Part shown: positions 50,104 through 60,687 of the stretch, piece after piece | Layout of the letters: each line of letters opens with the position of its first letter | Numbering within the stretch: position 1 is the stretch's first letter | From: Polynucleobacter kasalickyi | Lineage (GTDB): Bacteria > Pseudomonadota > Gammaproteobacteria > Burkholderiales > Burkholderiaceae | Assembly: GCF_900176405.1 (NCBI RefSeq) | Contig: NZ_FWXJ01000015.1 | Location: 1-64,000 of the forward strand | Direction: 5' to 3' | DNA length: 64,000 nucleotides | The notes under the pieces: model-generated | What the model was told of the DNA's origin: nothing | What the model saw: the letters and a program-made list of their open reading frames with translations, nothing else | The model's database searches: none | Position numbers and translations under genes: made by a program

Positions 50104-51240
50104 ATGGAAAACTATCAATCCCAATTTATCAACGATAGTTTTTTGAGGGCTTGTTTTTTAAAGCCCGTAGAATCTACGCCTGTATGGCTTATGCGACAGG
50201 CAGGCAGATATTTGCCAGAATACAATAAAACCAGGGCCAAGGCGGGAAGTTTTCTACAACTTGCAAAAAACCCTGGCTTTTGTTCAGAGGTAACTCTACA
50301 GCCACTAGATCGTTATCCATTAGATGCTGCTATTCTCTTTTCAGACATATTAACTATACCTGATGCAATGGGCCTTGGACTGAGCTTTGAACAAGGTGAG
50401 GGACCAAGGTTCTCCAATCCGCTACAGTCAGAAAAAAGTATATTAGATTTGCAAGAAGCTGATATGGATCAGTTAAAGTACGTTTTTGATGCAGTTTCTT
50501 TAATCAGAAAAGACTTAATGCAAAATGGTAAACAAAGAGTACCGTTAATTGGCTTTTCAGGAAGTCCATGGACTTTGGCTTGCTATATGGTTGATGGCGG
50601 TGGATCAAAAGAGTTTTTGCAAACAAAAACCTTATTATTTAAAAGACCAGATTTATTACAAAGAATTTTGGATATTAATATTGCTTCAGTTACAAAATAT
50701 CTCGAATTACAAGTAGAGGCAGGTGCTCAAGCTTTAATGCTATTCGATACCTGGGGTGGCATGTTAGCAAATGGAGATTATCAAAAGTTTTCTCTTGAGC
50801 CGATGAAAGAAATTATTAAAAGGTTAAAACAAAATACCCATATTAATCAAAATGTACCCATCTTGCTCTTTACGAAGGGTGGAGGGGTTTGGATTGATGA
50901 TTTAGCTGATTCAAATGCGAATGTTTTAGGCCTTGACTGGACAGTTTCTATTGGAAACATTAAAAATCAAATATTAGCCAAAAAATCGCAAGTTGCTCTA
51001 CAAGGAAACTTAGATCCTATGGTACTAATGGGTAGTCATAATATTATCCAACAGAAGGCTGCGGGAATATTAAAAGACTTGTCGACCACAGCCCCATACA
51101 GTTCTGAACTATCACCTTTAGATGGACATATCTTTAATTTGGGTCATGGTATCTCACAATTTACCCCCCCTGAGAATGTAACTTGTTTGATTGATACGAT
51201 TAAAACAGAATCAAAAAAATTAAGACTTGCTAAAATCTAG
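50104..51240 (+). CDS. hemE: Uroporphyrinogen decarboxylase
   Basis: 378 residues. The diagnostic PVWLMRQAGRYLPEY with the Arg pair of the active site is intact, with the catalytic Asp in ILFSDILTIPDAMG. GFSGSPWTLACYMVDGGGS and GLDWTV follow. It converts uroporphyrinogen III to coproporphyrinogen III in heme synthesis. It sits at the end of the atp run, and a DnaA-box-rich gap follows. Confidence 0.97.
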   Translation: MENYQSQFINDSFLRACFLKPVESTPVWLMRQAGRYLPEYNKTRAKAGSFLQLAKNPGFCSEVTLQPLDRYPLDAAILFSDILTIPDAMGLGLSFEQGEGPRFSNPLQSEKSILDLQEADMDQLKYVFDAVSLIRKDLMQNGKQRVPLIGFSGSPWTLACYMVDGGGSKEFLQTKTLLFKRPDLLQRILDINIASVTKYLELQVEAGAQALMLFDTWGGMLANGDYQKFSLEPMKEIIKRLKQNTHINQNVPILLFTKGGGVWIDDLADSNANVLGLDWTVSIGNIKNQILAKKSQVALQGNLDPMVLMGSHNIIQQKAAGILKDLSTTAPYSSELSPLDGHIFNLGHGISQFTPPENVTCLIDTIKTESKKLRLAKI

Positions 51241-51267
51241 TCCTGATATAAAAAATTTTTTCAAAAG

Positions 51268-51461
51268 TTATACACAGCCACTCAGAAGTTTTAAAGAACA
51301 AGGATTTGTGGAATAAACTTAATTTACTTTATAAGTTAAGTGTGTAACTACTTGAAATAATTAAGAAATTTCACGGACAGCAAGAAGGGTTGTTTTATTT
51401 ATAAGGTTACACGCAAAAGTTATACTTAACTTATTAAAAGTAATCCACAGAGTTATCCACA
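51268..51461. promoter_or_regulatory. DnaA-box cluster in the hemE-priA intergenic region
   Basis: Within the 279-base gap lie TTATACACA (51268-51276, fits TTATNCACA), a perfect TTATCCACA (51453-51461) and TAATCCACA (51441-51449, one mismatch), plus looser matches such as TTGTGGAATAA near 51306. The region is AT-rich and must hold the priA promoter. It may be a DnaA titration or regulatory site. Confidence 0.55.
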
Positions 51462-51519
51462 GGCAATTTAAAAGTTCAGGTTTACGATTAAACGAAAACT
51501 TTCAGTAAACTGGATGTAA

Positions 51520-53607
51520 ATGAAAACATATTTCGTACAAATTGCAATTGACATCCCCCTTTTCAAACTTTTTGAATATTCTTGGAATTCAGAGCAACTT
51601 GGTCAGGAACCAGAGATAGGGCTCATTGTCGAGATAGAGTTTGGTAAAAAGAAAGTCTCTGGAATTGTCTATGAGATAAACTCTGAATCAATTAGCAAAA
51701 AAGAAAACTCAGCTTACACAATCAAAGAAGTAATACAAATTAGCCCGTGTCCGAGAATTAAGGATGCTGAGCTAAAACTATTTCAATTCGCGTCAAAGTA
51801 TTACTTACGACCAATTGGAGAAGTAGTTTTTTCATCAATTCCTTCAGATTGGAAAAAACCAGTTAATTGGCCAAAACTACAAAAATCAATCAAGAAGAAA
51901 GAGAATTTAGGGATAAAGGAAGCCATTAGAGAACCCTTAACCTTAACATTTAATGAAGAACAAGATAAAGCAATCGAGGCACTCATCAACCTAAGTAAAG
52001 AAGGAAAATACTCGATAACCTTTTTGAAAGGAATTACGGGTAGTGGTAAAACGGCTGTATATTTAGAATGGATAAAAAGAATAACTGAAGATACAGCAAA
52101 ACAATGTTTAGTATTAGTACCAGAAATAAATTTAACGCCACAATTAGAACAGACAGTTAAAAATATCTGCATAGGGAAAGAGGTCGTCATACTACATAGT
52201 AATTTGACGCCAAGCGAAAGAAATTATGCATGGTGGAAAATTCAAAATGGGGTGGGACAAATTATTGTTGGAACTAGACTGAGTGTATTTACACCGATCA
52301 AAAATTTGTCAGCAATAGTCATTGATGAAGAACATGACAATTCATATAAGCAACAAGATGGAATGCGATATTCGGCTAGAGATGTTGCAATATGGCGAGC
52401 AGCTGATTTAAAGATACCAGTATTGCTATGTTCAGCGACACCCTCTTTAGAAACCTGGGATAAGGTGTTAAAGAAAAAAATTGACCTATTATCCTTATCA
52501 AAAAGAGCCAAACCTGGCGCAACAATACCAAGCATAGAAATAATTGATATCAAAAATGAAGTAAATCAAAGTAAATTCAAAAACCTTGGTTTATGTGATT
52601 ACACATTAGAAGAAATAAAGAAAACCGCATTAAGGAAAAAACAATCGTTAATCTTCATCAACAGAAGAGGTTACGCACCAATCCTTACATGTCATGCCTG
52701 TAATTGGAAATCCGAATGTAAAAACTGTAGTACGTGGCAAGTATTCCATAAAATTAGTGGGAAAAACAAAAAACCAATGTTGCAATGCCATCATTGTGGA
52801 CTGATTGAACGGATACCTGAAGCGTGTCCAGAATGTGGTAACCAAGACCTTAGACATTTAGGAGTTGGCACCCAAAGCATCGAAGAAAATATAGAAAAAA
52901 CTCTCCAAGAATTACGAATATTAAGGATAGATACGGATGTCACAAGGTCTAAAGGTTCAGCGGAAGAGCTCTTTCAGAAAATACATCAACAAGAAGTAGA
53001 TGTAGTAGTTGGAACTCAGATGTTATCAAAGGGCCATGACTTTAGTAATGTAGAAACAGTCGTCGTGGTTGATATAGACAAAAGTCTTTATTCCTATGAC
53101 TTTCGGGCAACAGAAAAAATGTATGCGCAATTGGTTCAAGTCGCAGGAAGAGGTGGTAGAGGTGATAATTTAGAAAACTCTAAAATCATTATTCAAACAG
53201 CATTTCCTGAACATAAGATCTTTAATGCTATCAAAGATGAAAATCTATATGAGTTTTATAACGAGCTACTTGAGGAAAGAAAAATTGCACAACTACCACC
53301 ATTTTCATATCAAGCATTAGTGATGGCTGAATCAAAGAATCAGACAATGAATGAAGAAGTATTAAAAGGGTTGAAAAATTTCTTAGAAAACATAGGCAAT
53401 AAAAACAACGGTTGCATTATCTATGACCCCGTTCCAAGAAGCATTCAAAGAGTTAGTGGAGTGGAAAGAACACAGGTTCTATTAGAGTCAACAGATCGAA
53501 AAAAACTTCAAACTTGTTTAGAAAAAATCTTGGATTATGCTGAGGCGCAAAAAAGTAAAAATCGTTCAATAAGAATCATTATTGAACGAGATCCCATCAG
53601 TTTTTAA
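51520..53607 (+). CDS. priA: Primosomal protein N' (PriA helicase)
   Basis: 695 residues. The N-terminal 3'-DNA-binding domain has [15 protein letters not shown]. The helicase core has [14 protein letters not shown] (Walker A), [12 protein letters not shown] (DEEH box) and SATPSLETW. Eight zinc-ligand cysteines occur in CHACNW, CKNCS, CHHCG and CPECGN. It restarts stalled forks by loading DnaB. Codon use is noticeably richer in A than in neighbours. Its stop overlaps the convergent gcvP by 4 bases. Confidence 0.96.
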   Translation: MKTYFVQIAIDIPLFKLFEYSWNSEQLGQEPEIGLIVEIEFGKKKVSGIVYEINSESISKKENSAYTIKEVIQISPCPRIKDAELKLFQFASKYYLRPIGEVVFSSIPSDWKKPVNWPKLQKSIKKKENLGIKEAIREPLTLTFNEEQDKAIEALINLSKEGKYSITFLKGITGSGKTAVYLEWIKRITEDTAKQCLVLVPEINLTPQLEQTVKNICIGKEVVILHSNLTPSERNYAWWKIQNGVGQIIVGTRLSVFTPIKNLSAIVIDEEHDNSYKQQDGMRYSARDVAIWRAADLKIPVLLCSATPSLETWDKVLKKKIDLLSLSKRAKPGATIPSIEIIDIKNEVNQSKFKNLGLCDYTLEEIKKTALRKKQSLIFINRRGYAPILTCHACNWKSECKNCSTWQVFHKISGKNKKPMLQCHHCGLIERIPEACPECGNQDLRHLGVGTQSIEENIEKTLQELRILRIDTDVTRSKGSAEELFQKIHQQEVDVVVGTQMLSKGHDFSNVETVVVVDIDKSLYSYDFRATEKMYAQLVQVAGRGGRGDNLENSKIIIQTAFPEHKIFNAIKDENLYEFYNELLEERKIAQLPPFSYQALVMAESKNQTMNEEVLKGLKNFLENIGNKNNGCIIYDPVPRSIQRVSGVERTQVLLESTDRKKLQTCLEKILDYAEAQKSKNRSIRIIIERDPISF

Positions 53608-56480
53608 ACAGTAGTGTAATCAGAAACCGGTATACAAGCACAAAATAAATTACGGTCCCCATAGACGTTATCAACCCTTCCAACTGGCGACCAATACTTA
53701 TTTTCCATCAACCGTTTAACAGGGTATGCGGCAATTTCACGGGAATAAGGATGGGACCAATCAGATTGAATTAAAGATAAAGCTGTGTGAGGAGCATTTT
53801 TTAGTGGGTTATCCAGAGAGTCAAAGTCCCCACGAATTACCTGATTAATTTCTTCCTTAATTGTTACCATGGCTTCAATAAAACGATCCAACTCCTGTTT
53901 GGACTCACTTTCAGTTGGTTCAATCATTAAGGTTCCAGGTACAGGAAAGCTCATCGTTGGTGCGTGAAAGCCAAAGTCAATTAATCTTTTAGCAATATCT
54001 TCGTTTGAGATACCAGAGATTTTTTGAATAGGCCTAATGTCTAAAATACACTCATGGGCAACTAATCCATGACGTCCAGAATATAGAATTGGATAAAAGG
54101 AGGAGAGCTGATTTGCAATGTAGTTTGCATTAAGAATCGCAATTTCAGATGACTTACGAAGACCATAAGAGCCAACCATTGCAATATACATCCATGAAAT
54201 AGGAAGAATCGAAGCAGAGCCAAAGGGTGCAGATGAAATACGTGGTACTTCTGGAAAGGACTTGCCAACTGTTTTACCCGTAAAGGAGGATGGTAAAAAA
54301 GGCGCTAAATGAGACTTAACAGCTACAGGGCCAACACCAGGACCACCGCCACCATGAGGAATACAAAATGTTTTATGTAAGTTTAGATGACTAACATCTC
54401 CACCAAAAAGTCCGGGAGGAGCAGTTCCAACAAGGGCATTCATATTTGCCCCATCAATATAAACTTGACCTCCATGTGAATGAATAATATTGCAAATATC
54501 AATTACACCCGTTTCAAAAACACCATGAGTACTGGGATAAGTAATCATAATTGCTGCTAAATTTTTACTATGTAAAGAGGCTTTAGCTGTCAAATCTGCA
54601 ATATCAACATTACCAAGCTCATCACACAATACAAGAACTACTTCCATCCCAACCATTTGAGCTGAAGCGGGGTTTGTGCCATGAGCAGATGCGGGAATTA
54701 GACAAATATTCCGGTGACCTTGCCCAATAGAGTCCAAGTAAGCTTTGATGATCAATAAACCTGCATACTCTCCTTGAGAGCCAGCGTTTGGTTGTAAAGA
54801 AATAGCATCATAGCCAGTAGCACCACATAACATCTGTTCTAGTTGTTCGATTAGGGTAGAGTAACCTGAAGTTTGTTCAGAGGGCGCTAAAGGGTGAATG
54901 GCGTTAATAGATGGCCATGAGATTGGCATCATTTCACTAGTCGCATTGAGCTTCATCGTACAAGAGCCCAACGGAATCATCGTGCGATCTAGAGCTAGAT
55001 CTTTGTCTGAAAGCCTCTTCATATATCGCAACATTTCATGTTCAGAATGATATTGATGGAATGTTGCATGTGTTAAGAAAGAGGTCGAACGTAGAATGGT
55101 CTGCGGTAGATTCACTGCAACTTCAGAGGCAACTGAGACTTGCGAACTATTAAAGATTGATACTAAGGCTTCAACATCTTTTATTGAGGTCGTTTCATCA
55201 AAAGAAACGCCTAAAAGACTGTTACTGATTAGCCTTAAGTTAATTCCATGATCTTGTGCTGTTTGATAAATAGATTGAGCTTGAGGGGATTGAATACAAA
55301 GAGTGTCAAACCAGAATTGATGAACTAAGTCAAAGCCGGAAGAAATAAGAGATTGTGCTAAAAGGCTTGTTAGACGGTGAGTTTTGAACGCAATTTGCTT
55401 TAAGCCATCAGGCCCATGATAAGTAGCATACATGCCAGCAATAATTGCAAGTAAGGCTTGGGCGGTGCAGATGTTAGAGGTGGCTTTTTCACGACGAATA
55501 TGCTGTTCTCTGGTTTGAAGGGCTAAACGATACGCGGGATTTCCAAACTTATCGACACTAACCCCAACGAGCCGTCCCGGCATACTCCGCTTGAACTTGT
55601 CTTTGGTTGCTAAGTAAGCAGCGTGGGGACCACCAAATCCTAATGGAACACCAAATCTTTGGGAGTTGCCAATTACAATATCAGCGTCAAAAGAGGAGGG
55701 AGCCTCAATTAAGGTTAAAGCTAAAAGATCCGCGGCAACAATGAGAAGAGCTTGTTGTTGATGAACACACTGGCTAACAGTGAGATACGTGTCAATAGGA
55801 AACAAGGCACCATCACCACCAGGGTATTGAATAAAGGCGCCAAAAAATTGATATTGATGAATTTGATTCAAGTCATCGACAATAATATTAATACCGAGCG
55901 GTTTAGCCCGAGTCTTAATGACTTCAATGGTTTGAGGAAAAGCGGAAGAATCAATAAAGAAATTATTTGAGTTGGAAGAGGAGGATCTTTTTGCTAAAGT
56001 CATTGCTTCTGCAGCTGAAGTTCCTTCATCTAACATTGAGGCATTGGCAATATCCATGCCTGTCAAATCTATAATCACTTGTTGAAAATTAATAATTGCC
56101 TCTAATCGTCCCTGTGAAATTTCTGGTTGATAAGGCGTATAAGACGTGTACCAAGATGGATTTTCAAGGATATTCCGTTGAATTACGGTTGGCGTAATAG
56201 TGTTGTAATATCCTTGACCAATCCAACTTTTAAAAACTTGATTTTTCTTTGCAATTTCTGATAAATAGGCCAGTGCATCAGACTCGCTTAGGGGGGTGTC
56301 AAAACCATGCAGATTAATTTCCGAACGAACACGAATATTTTCAGGCACTACATCATCAATAAATTGATCAAGGGAGGCGTAACCAAGACTCTTCAGCATG
56401 GAAGATTGGTCTTCAACAGCTGGACCAATGTGCCTGGATAAAAAATTTCCAATTGATTCGTTAGCATGAGAAATTGACAT
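53604..56480 (-). CDS. gcvP: Glycine dehydrogenase (decarboxylating), P protein
   Basis: 958 residues, the undivided form. The PLP lysine is in [19 protein letters not shown]-terminal FLSRHIGP and [13 protein letters not shown] are typical. It decarboxylates glycine and transfers the aminomethyl group to GcvH. It is the third gene of gcvT-gcvH-gcvP, 6 bases after gcvH, under riboswitch control. Confidence 0.97.
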   Translation of the reverse strand: MSISHANESIGNFLSRHIGPAVEDQSSMLKSLGYASLDQFIDDVVPENIRVRSEINLHGFDTPLSESDALAYLSEIAKKNQVFKSWIGQGYYNTITPTVIQRNILENPSWYTSYTPYQPEISQGRLEAIINFQQVIIDLTGMDIANASMLDEGTSAAEAMTLAKRSSSSNSNNFFIDSSAFPQTIEVIKTRAKPLGINIIVDDLNQIHQYQFFGAFIQYPGGDGALFPIDTYLTVSQCVHQQQALLIVAADLLALTLIEAPSSFDADIVIGNSQRFGVPLGFGGPHAAYLATKDKFKRSMPGRLVGVSVDKFGNPAYRLALQTREQHIRREKATSNICTAQALLAIIAGMYATYHGPDGLKQIAFKTHRLTSLLAQSLISSGFDLVHQFWFDTLCIQSPQAQSIYQTAQDHGINLRLISNSLLGVSFDETTSIKDVEALVSIFNSSQVSVASEVAVNLPQTILRSTSFLTHATFHQYHSEHEMLRYMKRLSDKDLALDRTMIPLGSCTMKLNATSEMMPISWPSINAIHPLAPSEQTSGYSTLIEQLEQMLCGATGYDAISLQPNAGSQGEYAGLLIIKAYLDSIGQGHRNICLIPASAHGTNPASAQMVGMEVVLVLCDELGNVDIADLTAKASLHSKNLAAIMITYPSTHGVFETGVIDICNIIHSHGGQVYIDGANMNALVGTAPPGLFGGDVSHLNLHKTFCIPHGGGGPGVGPVAVKSHLAPFLPSSFTGKTVGKSFPEVPRISSAPFGSASILPISWMYIAMVGSYGLRKSSEIAILNANYIANQLSSFYPILYSGRHGLVAHECILDIRPIQKISGISNEDIAKRLIDFGFHAPTMSFPVPGTLMIEPTESESKQELDRFIEAMVTIKEEINQVIRGDFDSLDNPLKNAPHTALSLIQSDWSHPYSREIAAYPVKRLMENKYWSPVGRVDNVYGDRNLFCACIPVSDYTTV

Positions 56481-56486
56481 CGAAAA

Positions 56487-56867
56487 CTAACCTCCTATTA
56501 AAGCGTTATAAGAATTAGCATCTAAAAGAGATTTGAGGTCTTCTACATTTGCTGGTGCAATTTTAAAAAACCAAGACTCATATGGACTTGAATTGATCTG
56601 TTCAGGTTGACTGGCTAAATCTTCATTAATAGCGACAACCTCACCAGATACAGGAGCATAAATATCACTTGCAGCCTTCACGGACTCAACTACAGCGCAG
56701 GATTGTTTTGCCTGAAGAGCCGCTCCAACTTTAGGAAGTTCAAGAAATACAATATCACCCAGGGCATCTTGAGCATGGTGAGTGATACCAACAGAAACAG
56801 TGCCATCATCATTGAGAAGGCTCCATTCGTGTGATTCAGCATAATGAAGGTTTTGAGGTAATGACAT
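56487..56867 (-). CDS. gcvH: Glycine cleavage system H protein
   Basis: 126 residues. The lipoylated Lys is in [19 protein letters not shown]. It shuttles the aminomethyl group between P, T and L proteins. It lies 14 bases after gcvT with a GGAGA ribosome-binding site. Confidence 0.98.
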   Translation of the reverse strand: MSLPQNLHYAESHEWSLLNDDGTVSVGITHHAQDALGDIVFLELPKVGAALQAKQSCAVVESVKAASDIYAPVSGEVVAINEDLASQPEQINSSPYESWFFKIAPANVEDLKSLLDANSYNALIGG

Positions 56868-56881
56868 ATAAATCTCCTAAA

Positions 56882-57991
56882 TTAAATTAAATTTTTACCG
56901 CGACGAACAAAAGAAGTTTTTACTACTTTTGCGGGAATTGTTTGATCTCTAATAACAACTTCAACTTGGGATGCAATGGGAACCAAAAGAGGCACTCTTG
57001 CAAAAGCGATTGACTTTTGTAGGCTGGGACTAAAGGTACCACTAGTAATTTCACCATCACCAAATTCAGTCTTGATTATTTGATGAGCTCTTAATATACC
57101 CTTACCAAGTAAAACTAAACCAACGAATGCGAATTTTTTGGTATACGCCCGAAGTGCGGATGACCCCAAAAAATTTCTTTCGTTACTTAAATCTACTGTC
57201 CAAGCTAATCCACAGTCAAACGGATTAACTCCCACACTCATGTCTTGTCCATATAAATTGTAACCAGCCTCAATTCGTAAGGTATCACGAGCCCCTAAAC
57301 CGGCAGGCAAAACGCCTTGTTGGATAAATAGATCCCAAATTTGACAGCCCGATGCTATCGGTAAAAATAATTCGAAACCATCCTCACCGGTATAGCCAGT
57401 TCGAGAAAACATGATTTCACCAAAATTAGTTTCAAATCGCTTGGAGCCAAAATAGGGTATTTCAGAAATTTCTTCAGATATCAGTGGAAATACTTGCTTC
57501 AAGAAATGAAGGCACAGAGGGCCTTGTAGGGCAAGTAAGACGAGAGGACTTTGCATACCTTGGAGATTCGAACGCCTAGGGATAATTTCAATACCGAGAA
57601 AATCTTTAGCAACACTTCTCATCCACTCTAAATCTGCTTCGGCAGTACTAGCGTTAATGACTAAACGATAAAAGTCATCCACTTTATAAACAATCAAGTC
57701 GTCTAATATGCCACCAAGTTGGTTTAACATGCAACTATATAAGGCCTGGCCATCACCCTGTAATTTATCAATATTGTTAGCCAACAGTTTTTGCAAAAAG
57801 ACATAACAGTCAGCACCTTTGATATCAACTACGGCCATATGAGAGACATCAAAAAGAGAGGCAGCACCTCTTGTATGTAAATGCTCACTTATTTGAGATC
57901 CATAGTGAATTGGCATTTCCCATCCGCCAAAGTTGATCATCTTGGCATTAAGTTGAATATGTTGATCGTGAAAAATGGTAACTGCGCCCAT
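56882..57991 (-). CDS. gcvT: Aminomethyltransferase, T protein
   Basis: 369 residues: MINFGGWEMPIHYGSQISEH near the start, FDVSHMAVVDI, SRTGYTGEDGFELF and GLGARDTLRIEAGYNLYGQD are all T-protein signatures. It releases ammonia and forms methylene-tetrahydrofolate. It is the first gene behind the glycine riboswitch; GAGGA precedes the ATG. Confidence 0.97.
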   Translation of the reverse strand: MGAVTIFHDQHIQLNAKMINFGGWEMPIHYGSQISEHLHTRGAASLFDVSHMAVVDIKGADCYVFLQKLLANNIDKLQGDGQALYSCMLNQLGGILDDLIVYKVDDFYRLVINASTAEADLEWMRSVAKDFLGIEIIPRRSNLQGMQSPLVLLALQGPLCLHFLKQVFPLISEEISEIPYFGSKRFETNFGEIMFSRTGYTGEDGFELFLPIASGCQIWDLFIQQGVLPAGLGARDTLRIEAGYNLYGQDMSVGVNPFDCGLAWTVDLSNERNFLGSSALRAYTKKFAFVGLVLLGKGILRAHQIIKTEFGDGEITSGTFSPSLQKSIAFARVPLLVPIASQVEVVIRDQTIPAKVVKTSFVRRGKNLI

Positions 57992-58010
57992 GGGGAATCC
58001 TCAATTTAAA

Positions 58011-58173
58011 GGCCCCCCTGTCCTGTTACCTGAGAGATTCCACCACAAGTGATGTTAGCCCCTTCGGTGGGCAAATGAATGCCGCTCTCCAGAGTGTAAA
58101 ATATTGACAGTCCTTTTGCCTGAGCGTTTACGGGCGTTTGCGCCTTCGGCGGTGAAAATCACTCTCTCCTATC
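58011..58173 (-). promoter_or_regulatory. Tandem glycine riboswitch
   Basis: On the minus strand two aptamers follow each other. The first has GGAGAG, CACCGCCGAAGG, GCAAAC and CTCAGGCAAAAGGAC. The second has CTCTGGAGAG, CACCGAAGGGG and AATCTCTCAGGTAACAGGAC followed by AGGGGGG. A short linker joins them. These are the conserved blocks of the gcvT glycine riboswitch, which turns on glycine cleavage genes when glycine is high. It ends about 20 bases before the gcvT ATG. Confidence 0.96.
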
Positions 58174-58241
58174 AATAATTTATTTTAACCTAAGTTCATG
58201 TAAAACTAATTCCAACATTAAAAATTAAGTATGATATTCCT

Positions 58242-58880
58242 ATGAGTCTAAAAATTGCGATAGTGCCGGTAACACCATTTGAACAAAATTGTTCGATATT
58301 GGTGTGTGATGAAACGAATCAAGCTGCCATTGTGGACCCCGGAGGAGATCTAGATCGTATCTTAAAGGTGGTCAATGAGAATCAGTTACAAGTAGTAAAA
58401 ATTTTAATTACTCATGGACATTTAGATCATTGTTCCGCCGCGAGTGAACTGTCAAAAAAATTGAATGTACCCATTGAGGGACCCCATATAGATGATTTAT
58501 TTTGGATTGATCAACTCCCATTACAAGCACAACGATTTGGCTTTAACCATCATGCTGAGTCATTTGTTCCAGATCGATGGTTGGTTGGTGGTGATATCGT
58601 GAAATTAGGAAATGAGACGTTTCAGGTGGAGCATTGTCCTGGACATACTCCAGGGCATGTCGCATTCATTAATGAGGGCGCTCAAATCGCTATTGTGGGA
58701 GATTTGCTGTTTGCTGGTTCTATAGGAAGGACAGATTTCCCGAGGGGGAATCATCAAGATCTAATAGATTCTATTAACAACAATTTATTTAAATACGGAG
58801 ATGAAATAAGGTTTGTACCAGGTCATGGACCCAATTCAACTTTTGGTGAAGAAAGGTTGACAAACCCCTTTCTTCAATGA
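58242..58880 (+). CDS. Metallo-beta-lactamase-fold hydrolase (YcbL/glyoxalase II-like)
   Basis: 212 residues. Metal ligands are in THGHLDHC (HxHxDH), PGHTPGHV, GDLLFAGSIGRTDFPRG and the final PGHGPNSTFGEE. This arrangement fits the YcbL-type thioesterase/glyoxalase II-like branch, which lacks the glutathione-binding C-terminal domain of GloB. It is predicted cytoplasmic and starts divergently from the gcv riboswitch. Confidence 0.88.
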   Translation: MSLKIAIVPVTPFEQNCSILVCDETNQAAIVDPGGDLDRILKVVNENQLQVVKILITHGHLDHCSAASELSKKLNVPIEGPHIDDLFWIDQLPLQAQRFGFNHHAESFVPDRWLVGGDIVKLGNETFQVEHCPGHTPGHVAFINEGAQIAIVGDLLFAGSIGRTDFPRGNHQDLIDSINNNLFKYGDEIRFVPGHGPNSTFGEERLTNPFLQ

Positions 58881-58910
58881 AAAGTAATTAAAGCGTCGAA
58901 TTTATAAGAT

Positions 58911-59114
58911 TTATTCTTTAGCAGAACCGGTTCTATGCGTTCTGTTATATAGACAGCTTGCACAAATCCAACGTTGTTTTTTGTTACTGGTTGGAATCCA
59001 AGTTCCACCTTCTAAGCGTTTTTCGCGACTGCAAGAAGAGCAAAACTTGAGGGATTGTGAAGTCGATTCAGTCGTTTCCGGACTTGTTGTAGTTGTGATT
59101 GTTGTTGTAGTCAT
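58911..59114 (-). CDS. Small Thr-rich zinc-ribbon protein, unknown function
   Basis: 67 residues: a Thr/Ser-rich N-terminal tail, then CSSC and CASC separated by about 27 residues, a four-cysteine zinc ribbon with aromatic TWIP and RWIC. GAGG lies just before the ATG. It is placed after the desaturase on the same strand, past that gene's terminator. No named family recognised; nucleic-acid or protein binding is possible. Confidence 0.6.
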   Translation of the reverse strand: MTTTTITTTTSPETTESTSQSLKFCSSCSREKRLEGGTWIPTSNKKQRWICASCLYNRTHRTGSAKE

Positions 59115-59156
59115 GGTAAACCTCGCGCAGCAAAACCCCTATTTTAACACTTATTC

Positions 59157-59176
59157 AAAACCCCTACAATTAGGGG
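59157..59176 (-). terminator. Intrinsic terminator containing the desaturase stop codon
   Basis: On the minus strand CCCCTA and TAGGGG pair around ATTG and are followed by TTTTGAAT. The TAA stop of the desaturase (59170-59172) is within the hairpin. The overlap of stop and stem is compact but not unusual in a dense genome. Confidence 0.7.
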
Positions 59177-60279
59177 CTTGGAATCACTTGGATAGATTCA
59201 GCCGTCTTGTTACCATTGAAATCAAGCCAATATTTATTCTTGAAGTCATACAGCTTACACAGTTTGGCTGTTTCAAAGTACCATTTCCAAGTAAAGGGTT
59301 GAACGATGATTCTGCCTGGCAACAAAGTCTCAAGTTTGGCTTGTGCCTCTTGAAGATGGTATAACGGCACACCCATGTCAACGTGATGAGCTGTATGTTC
59401 CATGATGTGGTGCATCGTCGCTCCAAAATTGCGTTTGAAAGTTAAATGGACCGTTGTAGAAACAAATGGCTGAGCTTTCATCCACTCTGACTTATTGTCG
59501 TACCAAGAAACACTAGTATGAGTATGGTGAACATAAACGACCCAACCAATCATGCCATTCCAAAATAAATAAGGAATTACAAACCCACAGATCAGAGTAG
59601 TAAAAAATGACTGGTTAGTAGCGTAGGCCGCATAACAGAGCACACCAATCCAAACAGCACCAAATACACTAACCAAACAACTGTCTTTGAAGAAAATTTT
59701 ACGAGTTGAAGGCATATTTTTCTTCGTCGGAAAATACATCTTATTCCACCAGATTTCGATGAGGTAGTAAAAGACTGGCCCCCAACCACTGCGGTAAAGA
59801 CGCTCTAAGTTCTGACGCCAAACGGGCATCTTATTAAACTCTTCAACACTCGCCGGAGCCCAGACAAAATCAAAGCCCTTTAGATTTGTTTGGCCATGAT
59901 GAACCACGTTATGGCCAACTTCCCACAAACTAAACGGAGTGAGAGAAGGGAAAAAAGCAATCCTACCAAGCACCTTATTCAATTCCCGGTGCGGTGTATA
60001 GCTCTGATGGCAAGCGTCATGACCTAAGATAAATAATCGACCGATCCAAAATCCTGCGACATTGCCAAGCACAATTTTAATAAATAAATTTTCAATCAGG
60101 ACTGTGCCAGCAATTAATGCCAACCAAATAATGATATCGACAACTAGAAGAGTGATTGCTTTAACCGTTTGCTTATTTGCAAAAGGCTCAATCCAGCTTC
60201 TAATGACTTTTCTATTTGGAATAGGCAATCCCTCAGGAATTGGACTCTCAAATGCTTGATTAGTAGTTGATGTAGACAT
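59170..60279 (-). CDS. Membrane fatty acid desaturase
   Basis: 369 residues with four to six membrane segments. The three His boxes of the di-iron centre are present: HDACHQ, HNVVHHGQ and EHTAHH. It introduces a double bond into acyl chains or related lipids, probably to keep the membrane fluid. It is monocistronic, with its own terminator. Related proteins include beta-carotene hydroxylase-like enzymes, so the exact substrate is open. Confidence 0.88.
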   Translation of the reverse strand: MSTSTTNQAFESPIPEGLPIPNRKVIRSWIEPFANKQTVKAITLLVVDIIIWLALIAGTVLIENLFIKIVLGNVAGFWIGRLFILGHDACHQSYTPHRELNKVLGRIAFFPSLTPFSLWEVGHNVVHHGQTNLKGFDFVWAPASVEEFNKMPVWRQNLERLYRSGWGPVFYYLIEIWWNKMYFPTKKNMPSTRKIFFKDSCLVSVFGAVWIGVLCYAAYATNQSFFTTLICGFVIPYLFWNGMIGWVVYVHHTHTSVSWYDNKSEWMKAQPFVSTTVHLTFKRNFGATMHHIMEHTAHHVDMGVPLYHLQEAQAKLETLLPGRIIVQPFTWKWYFETAKLCKLYDFKNKYWLDFNGNKTAESIQVIPSP

Positions 60280-60461
60280 ATATAAATCAAATGTAATTAA
60301 ATAATTTTCTATTTTAAGTGGGAATTAAGATGTACGTATTATGTGAACATAACTTTTTATGGGGGTAATAGGAAAGTTAGATCAGTGAATGCGACTGAAG
60401 GTTTGATGTCACAACAAAAAATAAGCGCATCTCTTAGAGTTTGTCCAACGATCTTTAATAA

Positions 60462-60537
60462 TGGCGCGCCCGGCTGGAATCGAACCAGCGACCCTTGGCT
60501 TCGGAGGCCAATACTCTATCCACTGAGCTACGGGCGC
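60462..60537 (-). tRNA. tRNA-Arg (CCG)
   Basis: A 76-base cloverleaf on the minus strand with encoded CCA. The acceptor GCGCCCG/CGGGCGC pairs in all seven positions. The anticodon stem TTGGC/GCCAA frames CTCCGAA, giving anticodon CCG. The T-arm has GGTTCGATTCC. Confidence 0.96.
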
Positions 60538-60687
60538 CAATATTAGCCATATTGTAAGTGAGTAGACGGCCAATATGAATAAATAATTTGTCATTGCCAA
60601 AAAGAAGGCAACAAGTTTTTGTGATGAACTCTCGTTATAATTGATGAATTCAATAATTTATATCAAATCTGTTTCAAAGGAAAAGTA

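Noticed and set aside
51241..51519. Alternative replication origin at hemE-priA
   Set aside because: DnaA boxes are present, but 26 kb of genes to the left all run toward it on the plus strand. Strand bias fits an origin at dnaA instead.
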